The notes under the pieces are model-generated. The model searched no databases and was not told where the DNA came from. It worked only from the letters and a program-made list of their open reading frames with translations. Of a DNA stretch of 64,000 nt, positions 16,991 to 25,488 are shown piece after piece (within the stretch, counting starts at the first letter, position 1; the number at the start of each line of letters is the position of its first letter). Made by a program: the position numbers and the translations under genes. The DNA comes from an uncultured Fluviicola sp. (GTDB lineage: Bacteria; Bacteroidota; Bacteroidia; Flavobacteriales; Crocinitomicaceae): contig NZ_CAMLDC010000008.1 of the NCBI RefSeq assembly GCF_946478805.1, positions 1 to 64,000 on the forward strand. Reading direction: 5' to 3'.

Positions 16991-17866
16991 ATGAAACGGA
17001 TACTCATCGGAATTTTTCTCTTTACGATCTTTCATTCAATTGCTCAAAGTAATACCATTCGAAACTTGCAAGCTATTACGGATGGGAAGCAAACATTCTA
17101 CGACACAGAAGGATACGAGGTCTTTCAAATGGATTTCGAACTCTATTTTGACGAAAAAGGATTCCGGAAAGTCAAACAGAAACTGGAAATTCCAAAAGAA
17201 ACGCCCATCTCTGAAAGTCCTGATTTCCCGAATGTGAAAATGATCGAACTGAATACGAATGATGCCGGGGTTGTGACTCGTAGTATTTATTACTTGTCAA
17301 CGCCACGATGGGGAATTTTGAAAGTAGTGGGATTTGCGACACGTTGTGTTCGGGTTCCGGGCATTGAAAAGGAACTGTATGCAGAAATAATCAAAAAGAC
17401 GCTTCCGAAAAGTGTGTTTACTTCCCTAAGTGTGGATACGATCCTATTTGCAGGGCGAAAAGTAGACTTTGGTCCGCCATGCCAATGGATGGGAGCGCGC
17501 AATTTGCAGTGTCCGAATTACGGGCAAATGAATTGGTCTGAATTCAGTGATTCGGTGCGGGCAAGACAAATGATCACTGCTCAAAAAGCTGCAAATGACA
17601 ATTCTGAAAAATATGGAATCCTGGAGCAAAAGCAGGTTGATGTTATTTTCGAAGGACAAGAAGTGAAAGCATTCAAGTGCACTTTGAAGATAAGAATTCC
17701 CGAACTGATCATGGGAGGAAGTAATATCCTGATCGTATATTATGTAACCGCAAAAGTGAGGGATCGCTACGTTTCATGTGTATTGAGCCAGTATACGGAC
17801 GATGTAGGAGTGAAAACCAATAAACTGGCTCCACTCCTGGCGCAGGTCATGCAGTTGAAGGAATGA
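16991..17866 (+). CDS. Secreted protein of unknown function
   Basis: The protein opens with MKRILIGIFLFTIFHSIAQS, a signal peptide cleaved after about residue 19, and has no lipobox. The mature part (about 270 residues) is beta-rich with several cysteines (C118, and the CQW and CPN pairs near 160-175, C228). I recognise no family. It probably sits in the periplasm or at the surface. It is flanked by about 110 bp upstream and converges on the quinol-monooxygenase remnant. Confidence 0.7.
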   Translation: MKRILIGIFLFTIFHSIAQSNTIRNLQAITDGKQTFYDTEGYEVFQMDFELYFDEKGFRKVKQKLEIPKETPISESPDFPNVKMIELNTNDAGVVTRSIYYLSTPRWGILKVVGFATRCVRVPGIEKELYAEIIKKTLPKSVFTSLSVDTILFAGRKVDFGPPCQWMGARNLQCPNYGQMNWSEFSDSVRARQMITAQKAANDNSEKYGILEQKQVDVIFEGQEVKAFKCTLKIRIPELIMGGSNILIVYYVTAKVRDRYVSCVLSQYTDDVGVKTNKLAPLLAQVMQLKE

Positions 17867-17905
17867 ATTTTTTAATTCATTGATAATCAACAAATATAAC
17901 ACTCG

Positions 17906-18204
17906 TTATTTTAATGATTGGAGTTTTTCGGTAAAATAAATCATTGGTGCACCCTGCAATTTCTCATCCGCTAATTTCCCGAAAGCCTGGATATATGGTT
18001 GCTTGTTATGCTCTCCAAAGCTGCTTCACTTTCCCAGATTTCCTGGAAAACAAACAGCGTTTCGTCTTTTATTCCCTGGTGCAACTCATACTGAATACAG
18101 GCCTCTTCTTTTCTGCTTTCCCTTACCATTGTTTGTAAGACCGCTTTCACTTCTTCGGTAAATTCGGGTTTACTATTCAGCGTTGCTGTGAGATAAATGT
18201 TCAT
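17906..18204 (-). pseudogene. Quinol-monooxygenase-like (ABM) gene with a one-base frameshift
   Basis: The frame starting at 18204 reads MNIYLTATLNSKPEFTEEV... through EIWESEAALE and then goes out of frame to a stop after 77 residues. The other frame continues with HNKQPYIQAFGKLADEKLQG and APMIYFTEKLQSLK, ending at 17906, which is the rest of a normal antibiotic-biosynthesis-monooxygenase (YgiN-like) protein of about 99 residues. One missing base near 18008-18012 (on the coding strand AGC-C-AT became AGCAT) explains it. It follows mdaB, whose end it overlaps by 32 bases. It is either a real mutation or a sequencing error. Confidence 0.82.
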
Positions 18205-18817
18205 GATTGCTGTTGTTTGTTGTTAGAAATTGAGTTTCCAGGTGATTTAAATAATTAATCCGGTAATTTTCGATGCGCTCGGGAGTGGCATTTTTCTCCA
18301 AATCGTGAAAATGAAAGCCATCGATGCGTTCCATTCCGGTGAATTTGTTCATTTTGTGAAAACCGAATAATACTCCGTCATCTACAGATGTTTGATCGAA
18401 GAATTCACCTTCCAATGTGAAAGCTGTATCCGGCGCATTCCAGGTACTGGTCACCATGTACTTTTTACCGTGCATCATTCCGCCGGTCCCATAATTGATT
18501 CCCGGGTTGGTTCTCGTTCTGCCGTCACTGGCGTAAATTCCATTTTGATGTCCGGCAGTAAATACATCATCGATATACTTCTTGAAAAGATTCGGGACTT
18601 GGAACCACCAAATAGGAGTGTGGTAAATGATTACATCGGCCCATTTGAAATTTTCCACTTCGGCAACCGGATCAAATGGATTGTTGATATCCGTTAACCG
18701 AACTTCAAAACCGTGTTGTAGTAAGAAAGCGGAAGTCCAGTTTGTTAATGTCTCGTTGAATTTTCCTCCTGAATGTGCAAAGTGCTGTCCGCCGTTTATG
18801 ATAAATATCTTTTTCAT
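18173..18817 (-). CDS. mdaB: MdaB-like NAD(P)H quinone reductase
   Basis: The 214-residue protein from the ATG at 18817 starts MKKIFIINGGQHFAHSGGKFN, the phosphate-binding loop of MdaB flavodoxin-fold quinone reductases. HTPIWWFQVPNLFKKYIDDVF, GRTRTNPGINYGTGG and LFGFHKMNKFTGMERIDGFHFHD are further family signatures. It reduces quinones by two electrons with FAD. In E. coli the neighbouring ygiN product acts on the resulting quinols, and here too an ABM gene follows, though it is frameshifted. A LysR regulator is divergent. Confidence 0.93.
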   Translation of the reverse strand: MKKIFIINGGQHFAHSGGKFNETLTNWTSAFLLQHGFEVRLTDINNPFDPVAEVENFKWADVIIYHTPIWWFQVPNLFKKYIDDVFTAGHQNGIYASDGRTRTNPGINYGTGGMMHGKKYMVTSTWNAPDTAFTLEGEFFDQTSVDDGVLFGFHKMNKFTGMERIDGFHFHDLEKNATPERIENYRINYLNHLETQFLTTNNSNHEHLSHSNAE

Positions 18818-18853
18818 GTTTGTCATGTTGTTTCGACAAAGTTCAGAAGATTA

Positions 18854-18894
18854 ATGATATTATAAAAATAACTTAAGTTGTATATTTGTATCAT
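18854..18894. promoter_or_regulatory. LysR operator and promoter between mdaB and lysR
   Basis: In the 89-bp divergent gap, AACTTAAGTT (18870-18879) is a perfect palindrome. It is flanked by ATGATA (18854-18859) and TATCAT (18889-18894), which are inverted copies almost symmetric about the same centre. TATATTTG (18881-18888) is a -7 element for the plus-strand LysR gene at 18907. This is the layout of a LysR site controlling itself and its neighbour. Confidence 0.55.
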
Positions 18895-18906
18895 AAAAAT
18901 GATAGT

Positions 18907-19818
18907 ATGCAGATCAATTTAGAATGGTTCCGAACTTTTAAGGCAATCTATGAAACGGGAACACTTTCTGCCGCAGCCAAGGAGTTGTATGTTTCGCAAC
19001 CCGGGGTCAGTTTACATTTGAATTCTTTGGAAGCTTTCACAGGATACAAGTTGTTTGATCGTTCCGCTCGTAGAATGGTTCCAACGGAAAAAGGGAAAAT
19101 CCTGTATAATTTCATTTTGGAACCCATCCGGAAACTGGAAATAGCTGAACAGCATTTTCACAAGCGCTCCCAGTTGGAAAGAGTCACAATCAGTGTGGGA
19201 ATGTGTTTTGAAACTTTTCAATATACCTTGGAAGAACATATTTCTTCTTTGTCCTTTAATTTGATCATCAAGTTTGGAGAGTATCCGCAAATGCAACAGG
19301 ATCTGGATAACGGCTTGCTTGACCTGATTGTCACTCCACAAAAAGGAAATCAGAAAAACTTGCAATACGAGCCATTTTCAAAAGAACGGATTGTATTGGT
19401 TGCAGGAAGAAATACAGATACAATGGAATTGGAGCAACTGCTCAGATCGGGTCAGATGGAAAAAGCACGAGATTTCCTAAAGCAACAATTGTGGTATAGT
19501 ACGGCGGCTGATATGGATCATTTGAAGAATTTTTGGCTGAAGAATTTTGGGGAACATCCGGATTTTCGTCCGAATTACATTGTTCCGAATATCAGTTCGA
19601 TCCTTCGTTGTTTAAGCGATGGAAAGGGGTTCTCCATTGTACCGGATTTTTTATGTCAGGATACAATGAACACGGGTGAGGTCAAACTCGTTTGGGAAGG
19701 AATCAACCCTCTTGAGAATATCCTTTATTTTGGAACGCGCAAAAATACCATGTACCGGGATGAACTGAACCAATTGGAATATTTCTTCAAAGAGAAATGG
19801 GAACGGCAATTAACGTAG
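18907..19818 (+). CDS. LysR-family transcriptional regulator
   Basis: From the ATG at 18907 (MQINLEWFRTFKAIYETGTLSAAAKELYVSQPGVSLHLNSLEAFTGYKLFDRSARRMVPTEKG) the first 65 residues are the LysR helix-turn-helix; the rest is the periplasmic-binding-protein-like sensor domain. A TTG start at 18886 would run into the -7 element. It lies divergent from mdaB, so it most likely senses quinones or a similar oxidant and controls mdaB. The inducer is inference. Confidence 0.92.
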   Translation: MQINLEWFRTFKAIYETGTLSAAAKELYVSQPGVSLHLNSLEAFTGYKLFDRSARRMVPTEKGKILYNFILEPIRKLEIAEQHFHKRSQLERVTISVGMCFETFQYTLEEHISSLSFNLIIKFGEYPQMQQDLDNGLLDLIVTPQKGNQKNLQYEPFSKERIVLVAGRNTDTMELEQLLRSGQMEKARDFLKQQLWYSTAADMDHLKNFWLKNFGEHPDFRPNYIVPNISSILRCLSDGKGFSIVPDFLCQDTMNTGEVKLVWEGINPLENILYFGTRKNTMYRDELNQLEYFFKEKWERQLT

Positions 19819-19880
19819 TAGAACAGTTGAAACAAATCTGTATCTTTAAAATTGAAGAATGAATATTAAAAACGGAACAG

Positions 19881-20648
19881 ATGAAAAGTGGCTATTCTGA
19901 GGTAAACGGATTGAACATGTATTACGAGATCCACGGTGAAGGAAATCCACTGGTACTTATTCATGGTGGAGGATCAACCATTGAAACAACCTTCGGACGG
20001 ATCATTCCGTTGTTGAAGGAAAAAAGACAGATCATTGCGGTTGAATTACAGGCACACGGACGTACAAATGACCGGGAGGCATTCCTGACTTTCGAACAGG
20101 ATGCAGCAGATGTTGCAAAATTGTTGCAGAATCTTGAAATTCCGAAAGCGGATTTCCTGGGTTTCAGTAATGGCGGGCAAACAGCAATTGAACTGGCTCT
20201 TCAATCTCCTCAATTGGTTGATAAACTGATCCTGGCTTCCACATTCTATAAACGGAGTGCCGCAGTGCCACAATTTTGGGAAGGTTTTGAAGATGCAAAG
20301 ATCGAATGGATGCCGGAAGTCCTGAAAGAAGCTTATCTGAAAGTTAATAATAGTGAAGCCGGACTTTTGAATATGTTCAACAAAGATGTTCAGCGAATGA
20401 AAACCTTTAAAGGTTGGGAAGACGAACAAATCAGATCGATTAACGCCCCGACTTTGGTCATTAACGGGAATCAGGATGTTGGGAGTTTGGAACATGCAGT
20501 TGAAATGTGTAATACCATTCCAAATTGCGAATTAGTGACCTTTCCAGGCGGACATGGAACTTATCTCGGAGCTATTGAGTCTTTACCAAATGGAATTTGG
20601 CCCGAATTCAATGCAACTTTATTGATAGAAGAATTTCTTAACAAATAA
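19881..20648 (+). CDS. Alpha/beta hydrolase
   Basis: The 255-residue protein shows VLIHGGGSTIETTF (oxyanion hole, residues 25-38), GFSNGGQTAIE with the nucleophilic serine in the GxSxG-type elbow, the acidic residue in TLVINGNQDVGS, and the catalytic His in FPGGHGTYLG. No signal peptide is seen, so it is cytoplasmic. The substrate cannot be told. Its stop is six bases before a GNAT gene, and the two are probably co-transcribed. Confidence 0.93.
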   Translation: MKSGYSEVNGLNMYYEIHGEGNPLVLIHGGGSTIETTFGRIIPLLKEKRQIIAVELQAHGRTNDREAFLTFEQDAADVAKLLQNLEIPKADFLGFSNGGQTAIELALQSPQLVDKLILASTFYKRSAAVPQFWEGFEDAKIEWMPEVLKEAYLKVNNSEAGLLNMFNKDVQRMKTFKGWEDEQIRSINAPTLVINGNQDVGSLEHAVEMCNTIPNCELVTFPGGHGTYLGAIESLPNGIWPEFNATLLIEEFLNK

Positions 20649-20654
20649 ATAAAA

Positions 20655-21092
20655 TTGGAACCTGATTTTAAATTAGTGGAATACGGAAGTGAAGGTTGGA
20701 AATCCGCCGTTGAACTTCGGGAAGAGATTCTACGCAAACCCTTGGGAAGCTTCTTTACCCTTGAAGAATTGGATGAGGAAAAGAAACACATTCATATTGC
20801 CGGTTTTCTTGGAAATGAACTGATAGCAAGCTCTGTATTGGTACCGGAAGGAGATTCAATGAAAATGCAGCGTGTGGTGGTCAGAGAAGGAAACCAGGAT
20901 TCCGGTATCGGATCAAAGATGATGGTCTTTTGCGAAGAGATTGCAATTGAAAACAGGAAAAAACAGATATATTGCCATGCAAGAGATACGGCTGTCAATT
21001 TTTACTTAAAAAACAATTACCTCATAGAAGGAGATTACTTTCCGGAAGATGGAATCCCGCATCTGAAGATGTATAAATCAATGCCGGAATAG
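20655..21092 (+). CDS. GNAT acetyltransferase, TTG start
   Basis: The 145-residue protein matches the GNAT fold: ELREEILRKPLG at the start is seen in the ElaA/YjdJ-like branch, QRVVVREGNQDSGIGSKMMVFCEEIAIENR is the acetyl-CoA loop, and CHARDTAVNFYLKNNYLIEGDYF closes it. No ATG precedes the conserved part in this frame, so translation starts at TTG 20655, six bases after the hydrolase stop. The acceptor is unknown. Confidence 0.85.
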   Translation: MEPDFKLVEYGSEGWKSAVELREEILRKPLGSFFTLEELDEEKKHIHIAGFLGNELIASSVLVPEGDSMKMQRVVVREGNQDSGIGSKMMVFCEEIAIENRKKQIYCHARDTAVNFYLKNNYLIEGDYFPEDGIPHLKMYKSMPE

Positions 21093-21110
21093 CGAATATA
21101 CTATCCTTTC

Positions 21111-21150
21111 GAAAAAAAAAACGCCGCAAGAATCCAAATTCCGGCGGCGT
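21111..21150 (-). terminator. Terminator of the lipoprotein gene at 21173
   Basis: ACGCCGC (21121-21127) pairs with GCGGCGT (21144-21150) in a GC-rich stem. On the minus strand it is followed by a run of ten T (21120 down to about 21112), so it terminates minus-strand transcription. Confidence 0.85.
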
Positions 21151-21172
21151 CAATCAGTTGATAAAATTCGTA

Positions 21173-21412
21173 TCAGATATCACATTCACGAGTGTAATCT
21201 CCTCCAAGGTCTGTTCCTGTTCCTTCCATTTCGTTACATCTGTCTGCTGCACGCGCTTTGGAATCTTTGAAGGTATAACTTCCATCTGAAGTGGTAACAC
21301 TGGTTCCGTTATCATCTGTGTGAATTTTTCTGCATTCACACGTATAATCTTTTTTGCAAGATCCCAAGGCAAATCCTGATAGGATCACTAATGCTAAAAA
21401 TACTTTTTTCAT
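21173..21412 (-). CDS. Small cysteine-rich lipoprotein, paralogue A
   Basis: The 79-residue protein begins MKKVFLALVILSGFALGSC, with lipobox LGSC and the lipidated Cys at residue 19. The mature part is about 60 residues with four further cysteines (CEC, RCNEM, RECDI), which could form two disulfides. It is a close paralogue of the gene at 21631: the segments SCKKDYTC, HTDDNG, SDGSYTFKDS and YTRECDI are shared. The function is unknown. A strong terminator follows. Confidence 0.75.
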   Translation of the reverse strand: MKKVFLALVILSGFALGSCKKDYTCECRKIHTDDNGTSVTTSDGSYTFKDSKARAADRCNEMEGTGTDLGGDYTRECDI

Positions 21413-21630
21413 AATCTTTCTTTTTTAAGGTGTTTTTAGATAAAACCTGTAAACAAAAATGGCAGATTGTTCCTGAAATGACCTTACAGAAATCTGAACA
21501 AAACTTACATTATTCCTAGATTCCCGGTAAAAAGAGTTCAATATTTCCATTAGCGAAGATCAGGTAAACTGTTCCGGCAATTGTGTTTCACCTTAAAAAA
21601 TCACGATGCAATCCTCAAAATGGATAAGAA

Positions 21631-21873
21631 TTATTTGATATCACATTCTCTCGTGTAGTTTCCGAAAACGTCTGTCCCTGTTTCTTCCAGATCGTTACAT
21701 TTTTTTTCCGCGCGCAGACGGGAATCTTTGAAGGTATAACTTCCATCTGATGATGTATTCCGATTTCCGTTATCGTCCGTATGAACCATTGCACAGGAAC
21801 AGGTGTAATCTTTCTTGCAAGATGCCAGTGTCAAACCTGACAACAGGAGTAATGCCAAAACTGCTTTTTTCAT
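21631..21873 (-). CDS. Small cysteine-rich lipoprotein, paralogue B
   Basis: From the ATG at 21873 the 80-residue protein starts MKKAVLALLLLSGLTLASC, lipobox LASC, Cys at 19. It matches paralogue A along its length: CKKDYTC, VHTDDNGN, SDGSYTFKDS, CNDLEETGTD and NYTRECDIK. The pair is a tandem duplication. They also share the upstream segment AAAACTTACATyATTCC (21500-21516 and 21956-21972) at nearly the same distance from each start, so the promoter region seems to have been copied too. The function is unknown. Confidence 0.75.
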   Translation of the reverse strand: MKKAVLALLLLSGLTLASCKKDYTCSCAMVHTDDNGNRNTSSDGSYTFKDSRLRAEKKCNDLEETGTDVFGNYTRECDIK

Positions 21874-22365
21874 AACCGTTTTTTTAAGTTCTTGATCAAC
21901 CAATTGACGTAAATATGAGGAATAGGCATCTGAATTCTGTTACAAGATTCCCGAAAAAACTTACATCATTCCCATGTTTGTTGAAAATTGGACAAATCCT
22001 ATTTTCTGTGAATCATGTAAGCTATTTCAAAAATTACATAACAATTTAAGCAGGTTTGTTCTTCATATTTGCTACATGATGTGATTCTTACTGCGAGTTT
22101 CGCTTACGGAATGAATTTGACAAAGTATAAGAATGAACAGCGAAAATAAAAGACAAAACAGATTCAAATTCTAACAGAAACAGAATGAATCCTAAAAATA
22201 GGTTGTGGTGAAGTAACACAGGTTTTAGAAGTTGTGTTAGTGTGGTAGGAAAGAAAAGTGTATTAGACAACTGGTTTAATGCACTTTTCTATTTAAAAAG
22301 AGCTTCTTTCTTTAAAACACACATCAAAAGAATCCGTATCTTTCCTCCTCATCAAAAACAGAAGT
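21874..22365. other. 492-bp stretch without a recognisable gene
   Basis: This AT-rich gap separates the minus-strand lipoprotein pair from the plus-strand OsmC gene. It holds the shared lipoprotein upstream element (21956-21972) and one widely spaced inverted pair, ATCATGTA (22012-22019) with TACATGAT (22073-22080). TATCTTTC just before the OsmC start (about 22338) resembles a -7 element. A 60-residue hydrophobic frame on the minus strand (22088-22270) has no support. I see nothing else. Confidence 0.5.
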
Positions 22366-22761
22366 ATGGCAAGCGTCTCGTCAAGTATCAAAAAGGAGTT
22401 ATATAGAGTTGAAATAGAGTCGCCTTCCGGGAATATCGTTATTGCTGATGAACCGTTGGAAAGCGGAGGACAGGATCTGGGTTTTTCGCCTACGGAATTG
22501 TTGGCTTCATCGCTGGCAGCCTGCACCAGTGCCACACTTCGAATATATGCAGACAATAAGGGTTGGGATTTGCAGGAAGTGAAGTTGCAAATAGAGCTGC
22601 AACGGGATGAAAAATCCAACAAAACAATCATTCATCGAACAATGGAACTTTTTGGTGACCTGGATGAAAAACAGCGGAGTCGCCTAATGATGGTCGCGAA
22701 TGCCTGCCCGGTTCATAAAATCCTTACGAATCCGATTGAAATCAATACGGAATTCCTATAA
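22366..22761 (+). CDS. OsmC/Ohr-family peroxide-reducing protein
   Basis: The 131-residue protein has the OsmC layout with the two redox cysteines: C53 in SLAACTSATLRIYA and C114 in VANACPVHKIL. GFSPTELLASSLAACT is the signature of the first helix. In the family these cysteines reduce organic hydroperoxides using dihydrolipoamide or similar thiols in the cytoplasm. It stands ten bases before an SRPBCC gene and is likely co-transcribed with it. Confidence 0.92.
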   Translation: MASVSSSIKKELYRVEIESPSGNIVIADEPLESGGQDLGFSPTELLASSLAACTSATLRIYADNKGWDLQEVKLQIELQRDEKSNKTIIHRTMELFGDLDEKQRSRLMMVANACPVHKILTNPIEINTEFL

Positions 22762-22770
22762 ACAGGAAGT

Positions 22771-23274
22771 ATGGAATCAAAGGTTAAGGTAATTACGGTT
22801 TATAATTGTTCATTGGAACGGGCTTTCAAAACTCCCATGCTTTGTGATGTATCGAAAGTTCACACAGGATATGGCGTGATGCCTAAAGTGACACATTGTA
22901 CGGATGATGAGGATTGGGGAAAACCGGGTTACGGTAAGAAAGTATTTGTAACCAAATCCCTGACCCAAAAGGGAGGTTGGGCTTCTGTGGATAAAGTCAT
23001 TGAACGGGAAGAAAACGCCTACTGGAAAATTGAAGTGAATGAGTTCCAATCCTGGATGCTGGGCTTTTCAAAATTCACCGGAGAATGGAAAACAACCGAA
23101 TTGGCGCCGGACCAGATCGAAATCGAATACACGTATACTTTGCATTCTGATATTGCATTGCTTTATCCCTTGAATTGGCTCTTCACAAAGACTTTTTGGC
23201 GAATTTATATGAAAAGGGTACTCGAAAACATCCGCGAAATGACGCTAAGTAAAGAACCTTATCTCTATCAGTAA
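22771..23274 (+). CDS. SRPBCC-domain protein
   Basis: The 167-residue protein reads VKVITVYNCSLERAFKTPMLCDVSKVHTGYGVMPKVTHC, a START-like first half, and ends with the hydrophobic helix YPLNWLFTKTFWRIYMKRVLENIREM. It is a polyketide-cyclase/START-type protein of the branch without ArsR partners. Ligand and role are unknown. It follows OsmC by nine bases. Confidence 0.82.
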   Translation: MESKVKVITVYNCSLERAFKTPMLCDVSKVHTGYGVMPKVTHCTDDEDWGKPGYGKKVFVTKSLTQKGGWASVDKVIEREENAYWKIEVNEFQSWMLGFSKFTGEWKTTELAPDQIEIEYTYTLHSDIALLYPLNWLFTKTFWRIYMKRVLENIREMTLSKEPYLYQ

Positions 23275-23382
23275 CCCTTCAAAACTTCAGTGACTGATTT
23301 AAAAAAAATAATTGCATAATTCGGGTTTTTATTTTTACTTTGTTTTTCAAAGTACTTTTAATTGAATTTAAGATAGACAATT

Positions 23383-23667
23383 ATGAAAAACAAGAGATTA
23401 ATCATCATTTTATCGATAGCGGCGGTTTTACTATTGATTCCATTTATTGCCATGCAATTTACCGATGAAGTGAAATGGGATGGGTTCGATTTCCTGATCA
23501 TGGGAATACTGTTAGTCGGAACGGGATTGGTTTGTGAATTTATTCTGAGAAAAGTGATCCAAAGGTCCACCCGAATCATTCTTTGTCTGGCAGCGGTATT
23601 CGTCTTGGTGTTGATCTGGATGGAACTTGCCGTGGGAATTTTCGGGACTCCATTTGCAGGATCGTAA
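23383..23667 (+). CDS. Small membrane protein
   Basis: The 94-residue protein has three hydrophobic segments (residues 5-24, 33-53, 63-86) with a short charged loop between the first two. It resembles small uncharacterised inner-membrane proteins of Bacteroidota, but I cannot name a family. It stands alone with about 108 bp upstream. Confidence 0.65.
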   Translation: MKNKRLIIILSIAAVLLLIPFIAMQFTDEVKWDGFDFLIMGILLVGTGLVCEFILRKVIQRSTRIILCLAAVFVLVLIWMELAVGIFGTPFAGS

Positions 23668-23755
23668 GCACCATTTTCTCAAGAAGTTATAAATTCAGAT
23701 AAAAACTTCTTATGTTTAGCAAAGTAAACAGTTAATCTCATCTTCGCTCTGAACA

Positions 23756-24199
23756 ATGGCTGAAACAACGCAACGACTGGAACAACTTTTGAAAGCGGGA
23801 TTGGATTATTTTTCCCGATCTTCTGAATCTGAAATGGTATATAAACTGTCTCCACAAAAATGGTCCAAAAAGGAAATTCTGGGACATTTGATTGACTCGG
23901 CAATAAATAACCTTCAGCGTTTTACGGAAATCCAATATGAAAGCAAACCTTACCGGATTCGAAAATACAAACAGGATGAGTTGGTAAAAGCAAATAATTA
24001 CCGAGAAGCGGAATTGAGTGAACTCGCAGGCTTGTGGTCTGCTCTTAACCGGCGGATAGTCAGAGTGATGGAACTCCAAACAAAGCAGGCCCTGAATTAT
24101 GGAATAGAATTTTCGGATGGGTCATTTTCCGATCTGAGATTCTTGATGGTTGATTATGTGGACCATCTGGAATACCATCTGAACCAGATAATAGGTTGA
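23756..24199 (+). CDS. DinB-family protein
   Basis: The 147-residue protein is a DinB-like four-helix bundle with KWSKKEILGHLIDSAINNLQRFTEIQ in helix 2 and VDYVDHLEYHLNQIIG at the end, which supply the three histidine metal ligands (H in GHLID, HLEYH). It looks like the yfiT/bacillithiol-transferase-like branch. Its stop is seven bases before an M50-like membrane protease, so they may be co-transcribed. Role unknown. Confidence 0.9.
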   Translation: MAETTQRLEQLLKAGLDYFSRSSESEMVYKLSPQKWSKKEILGHLIDSAINNLQRFTEIQYESKPYRIRKYKQDELVKANNYREAELSELAGLWSALNRRIVRVMELQTKQALNYGIEFSDGSFSDLRFLMVDYVDHLEYHLNQIIG

Positions 24200-24206
24200 A
24201 TTCAAG

Positions 24207-24821
24207 ATGAAGACTATGAACAGAAAAGTGTTTGTCAGACTGTTTTTTGCGTTCATAGCATTTACGATTATTGGAACTTTATCTCATGAATTAGGGCATT
24301 ATATTGCAGGAAACTGTCTGGGTTATGAAATGAGCATGAATTATGCGACTACATACATTCAGGATGATGCATATGTATCTCCCCGAAATTCATTCCTGAT
24401 CACATTGGGCGGACCTATTCAAACACTGTTGACAGGGACAATCGGATGCGTTTTATTGTTTTCATATCGGAAAGGGTTTCAATCTGTAGATAAACTTTCA
24501 TCCGGACAATGGATAATGGTATTCGTTTCACTTTTTTGGCTCCGGCAAGTTGCCAATCTAACCACCTGGCTTGGAAGCTATCTGATCAATGGGGAATTTT
24601 CCCAAGGTGGTGACGAATTAAGAATTGCAGGCTACTTGGGACTTTCCGAATGGAGTATCCTGGTTCCGACGGCAATTGCAGGATTCATTGTGTTGACGGT
24701 GGTTTTTTTTAAATTCATACCTTTCAAACAGCGGTTTACTTTTCTTCTTTCAGGATTAATCGGAGGAATTGCAGGATATCTCTTTTGGTTGTTGTTTGCA
24801 GGTAAATATATCATGCCTTAA
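24207..24821 (+). CDS. M50-like membrane metalloprotease
   Basis: The 204-residue protein has five to six transmembrane stretches. After the first comes SHELGHYIAGNCLGYEM, the HExxH zinc site of site-2 proteases, and SFLITLGGPIQTLLTG matches the family's NxGGP loop. M50 proteases cut substrates inside the membrane, often in signalling, but a second metal-binding motif (NPDG) is not clear. It may be a peptidase homologue of unknown substrate. It ends nine bases before an acyltransferase-like gene. Confidence 0.75.
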   Translation: MKTMNRKVFVRLFFAFIAFTIIGTLSHELGHYIAGNCLGYEMSMNYATTYIQDDAYVSPRNSFLITLGGPIQTLLTGTIGCVLLFSYRKGFQSVDKLSSGQWIMVFVSLFWLRQVANLTTWLGSYLINGEFSQGGDELRIAGYLGLSEWSILVPTAIAGFIVLTVVFFKFIPFKQRFTFLLSGLIGGIAGYLFWLLFAGKYIMP

Positions 24822-24830
24822 TGAAAATAG

Positions 24831-25442
24831 ATGATGCGGATTGATAACTTTATTTCCGATTATACAAAAAGCTTTGAAGACTGGAAGGGTTTGAAGCCAT
24901 GGGAAATTACGGATACTTTGAAAGCCCGATTGGAGAAACTTGTCCCAACTTTGGGTGATGACTATCGGATAGAAAATGGGATTGCCATTCATAAAACTGC
25001 AACGATCGAACCGGGTGTTATGATCAAACGTCCCGCAATTATCGGAGAAAACTGTTTTGTAGGTGCACACGCTTATTTTAGGGAAGGTGTATATCTGGGG
25101 CATGATGTGAAGATTGGTCCAGGATGTGAATTGAAAACCTGTATTGTTTGCTCGAATACGGCAATTGCGCATTTCAATTACATCGGGAACAGCATAATTG
25201 GTCGAAATGTGAATTTTGAAGCCGGCTCAATCGCTGCGAATCATTACAATGAACGCGGGAACAAACGGATTTCTGTTCTGTATAATGGGAAAATCATCGA
25301 AACTAATTCGGAAAAATTCGGCTCCTTGGTAGGTGATGATTCCAGAATCGGTGCGAATGCCGTTCTGTCACCAGGTACAATCTTGAATAAAGGTTCCATC
25401 GTCAAGCGCTTGGAATTGGTTGAACAGATAACTTTGGATTAA
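24831..25442 (+). CDS. Left-handed beta-helix acyltransferase (LpxA/GlmU-like)
   Basis: The 203-residue protein has a helical start of about 45 residues and then hexapeptide repeats: IHKTATIEPGVMIKRPAIIGENCFVGAHAYFREGVYLGHDVKIGPGCELKTC and IGRNVNFEAGSIAANHYN..., ending IGANAVLSPGTIL. This is the left-handed beta-helix of acyl- and nucleotidyl-sugar transferases. It lacks the nucleotidyltransferase half of GlmU. Related proteins act in UDP-sugar or LPS metabolism; the acyl acceptor is unknown. Confidence 0.85.
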   Translation: MMRIDNFISDYTKSFEDWKGLKPWEITDTLKARLEKLVPTLGDDYRIENGIAIHKTATIEPGVMIKRPAIIGENCFVGAHAYFREGVYLGHDVKIGPGCELKTCIVCSNTAIAHFNYIGNSIIGRNVNFEAGSIAANHYNERGNKRISVLYNGKIIETNSEKFGSLVGDDSRIGANAVLSPGTILNKGSIVKRLELVEQITLD

Positions 25443-25488
25443 GAGTTATTTTTAGGAGTTGATTAGCTAATCAAAAACAATAAACAAA

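Noticed and set aside
22088..22270. 60-residue hydrophobic frame on the minus strand
   Set aside because: Its residue composition mirrors AT-rich noise; there is no promoter, neighbour or family to support it.
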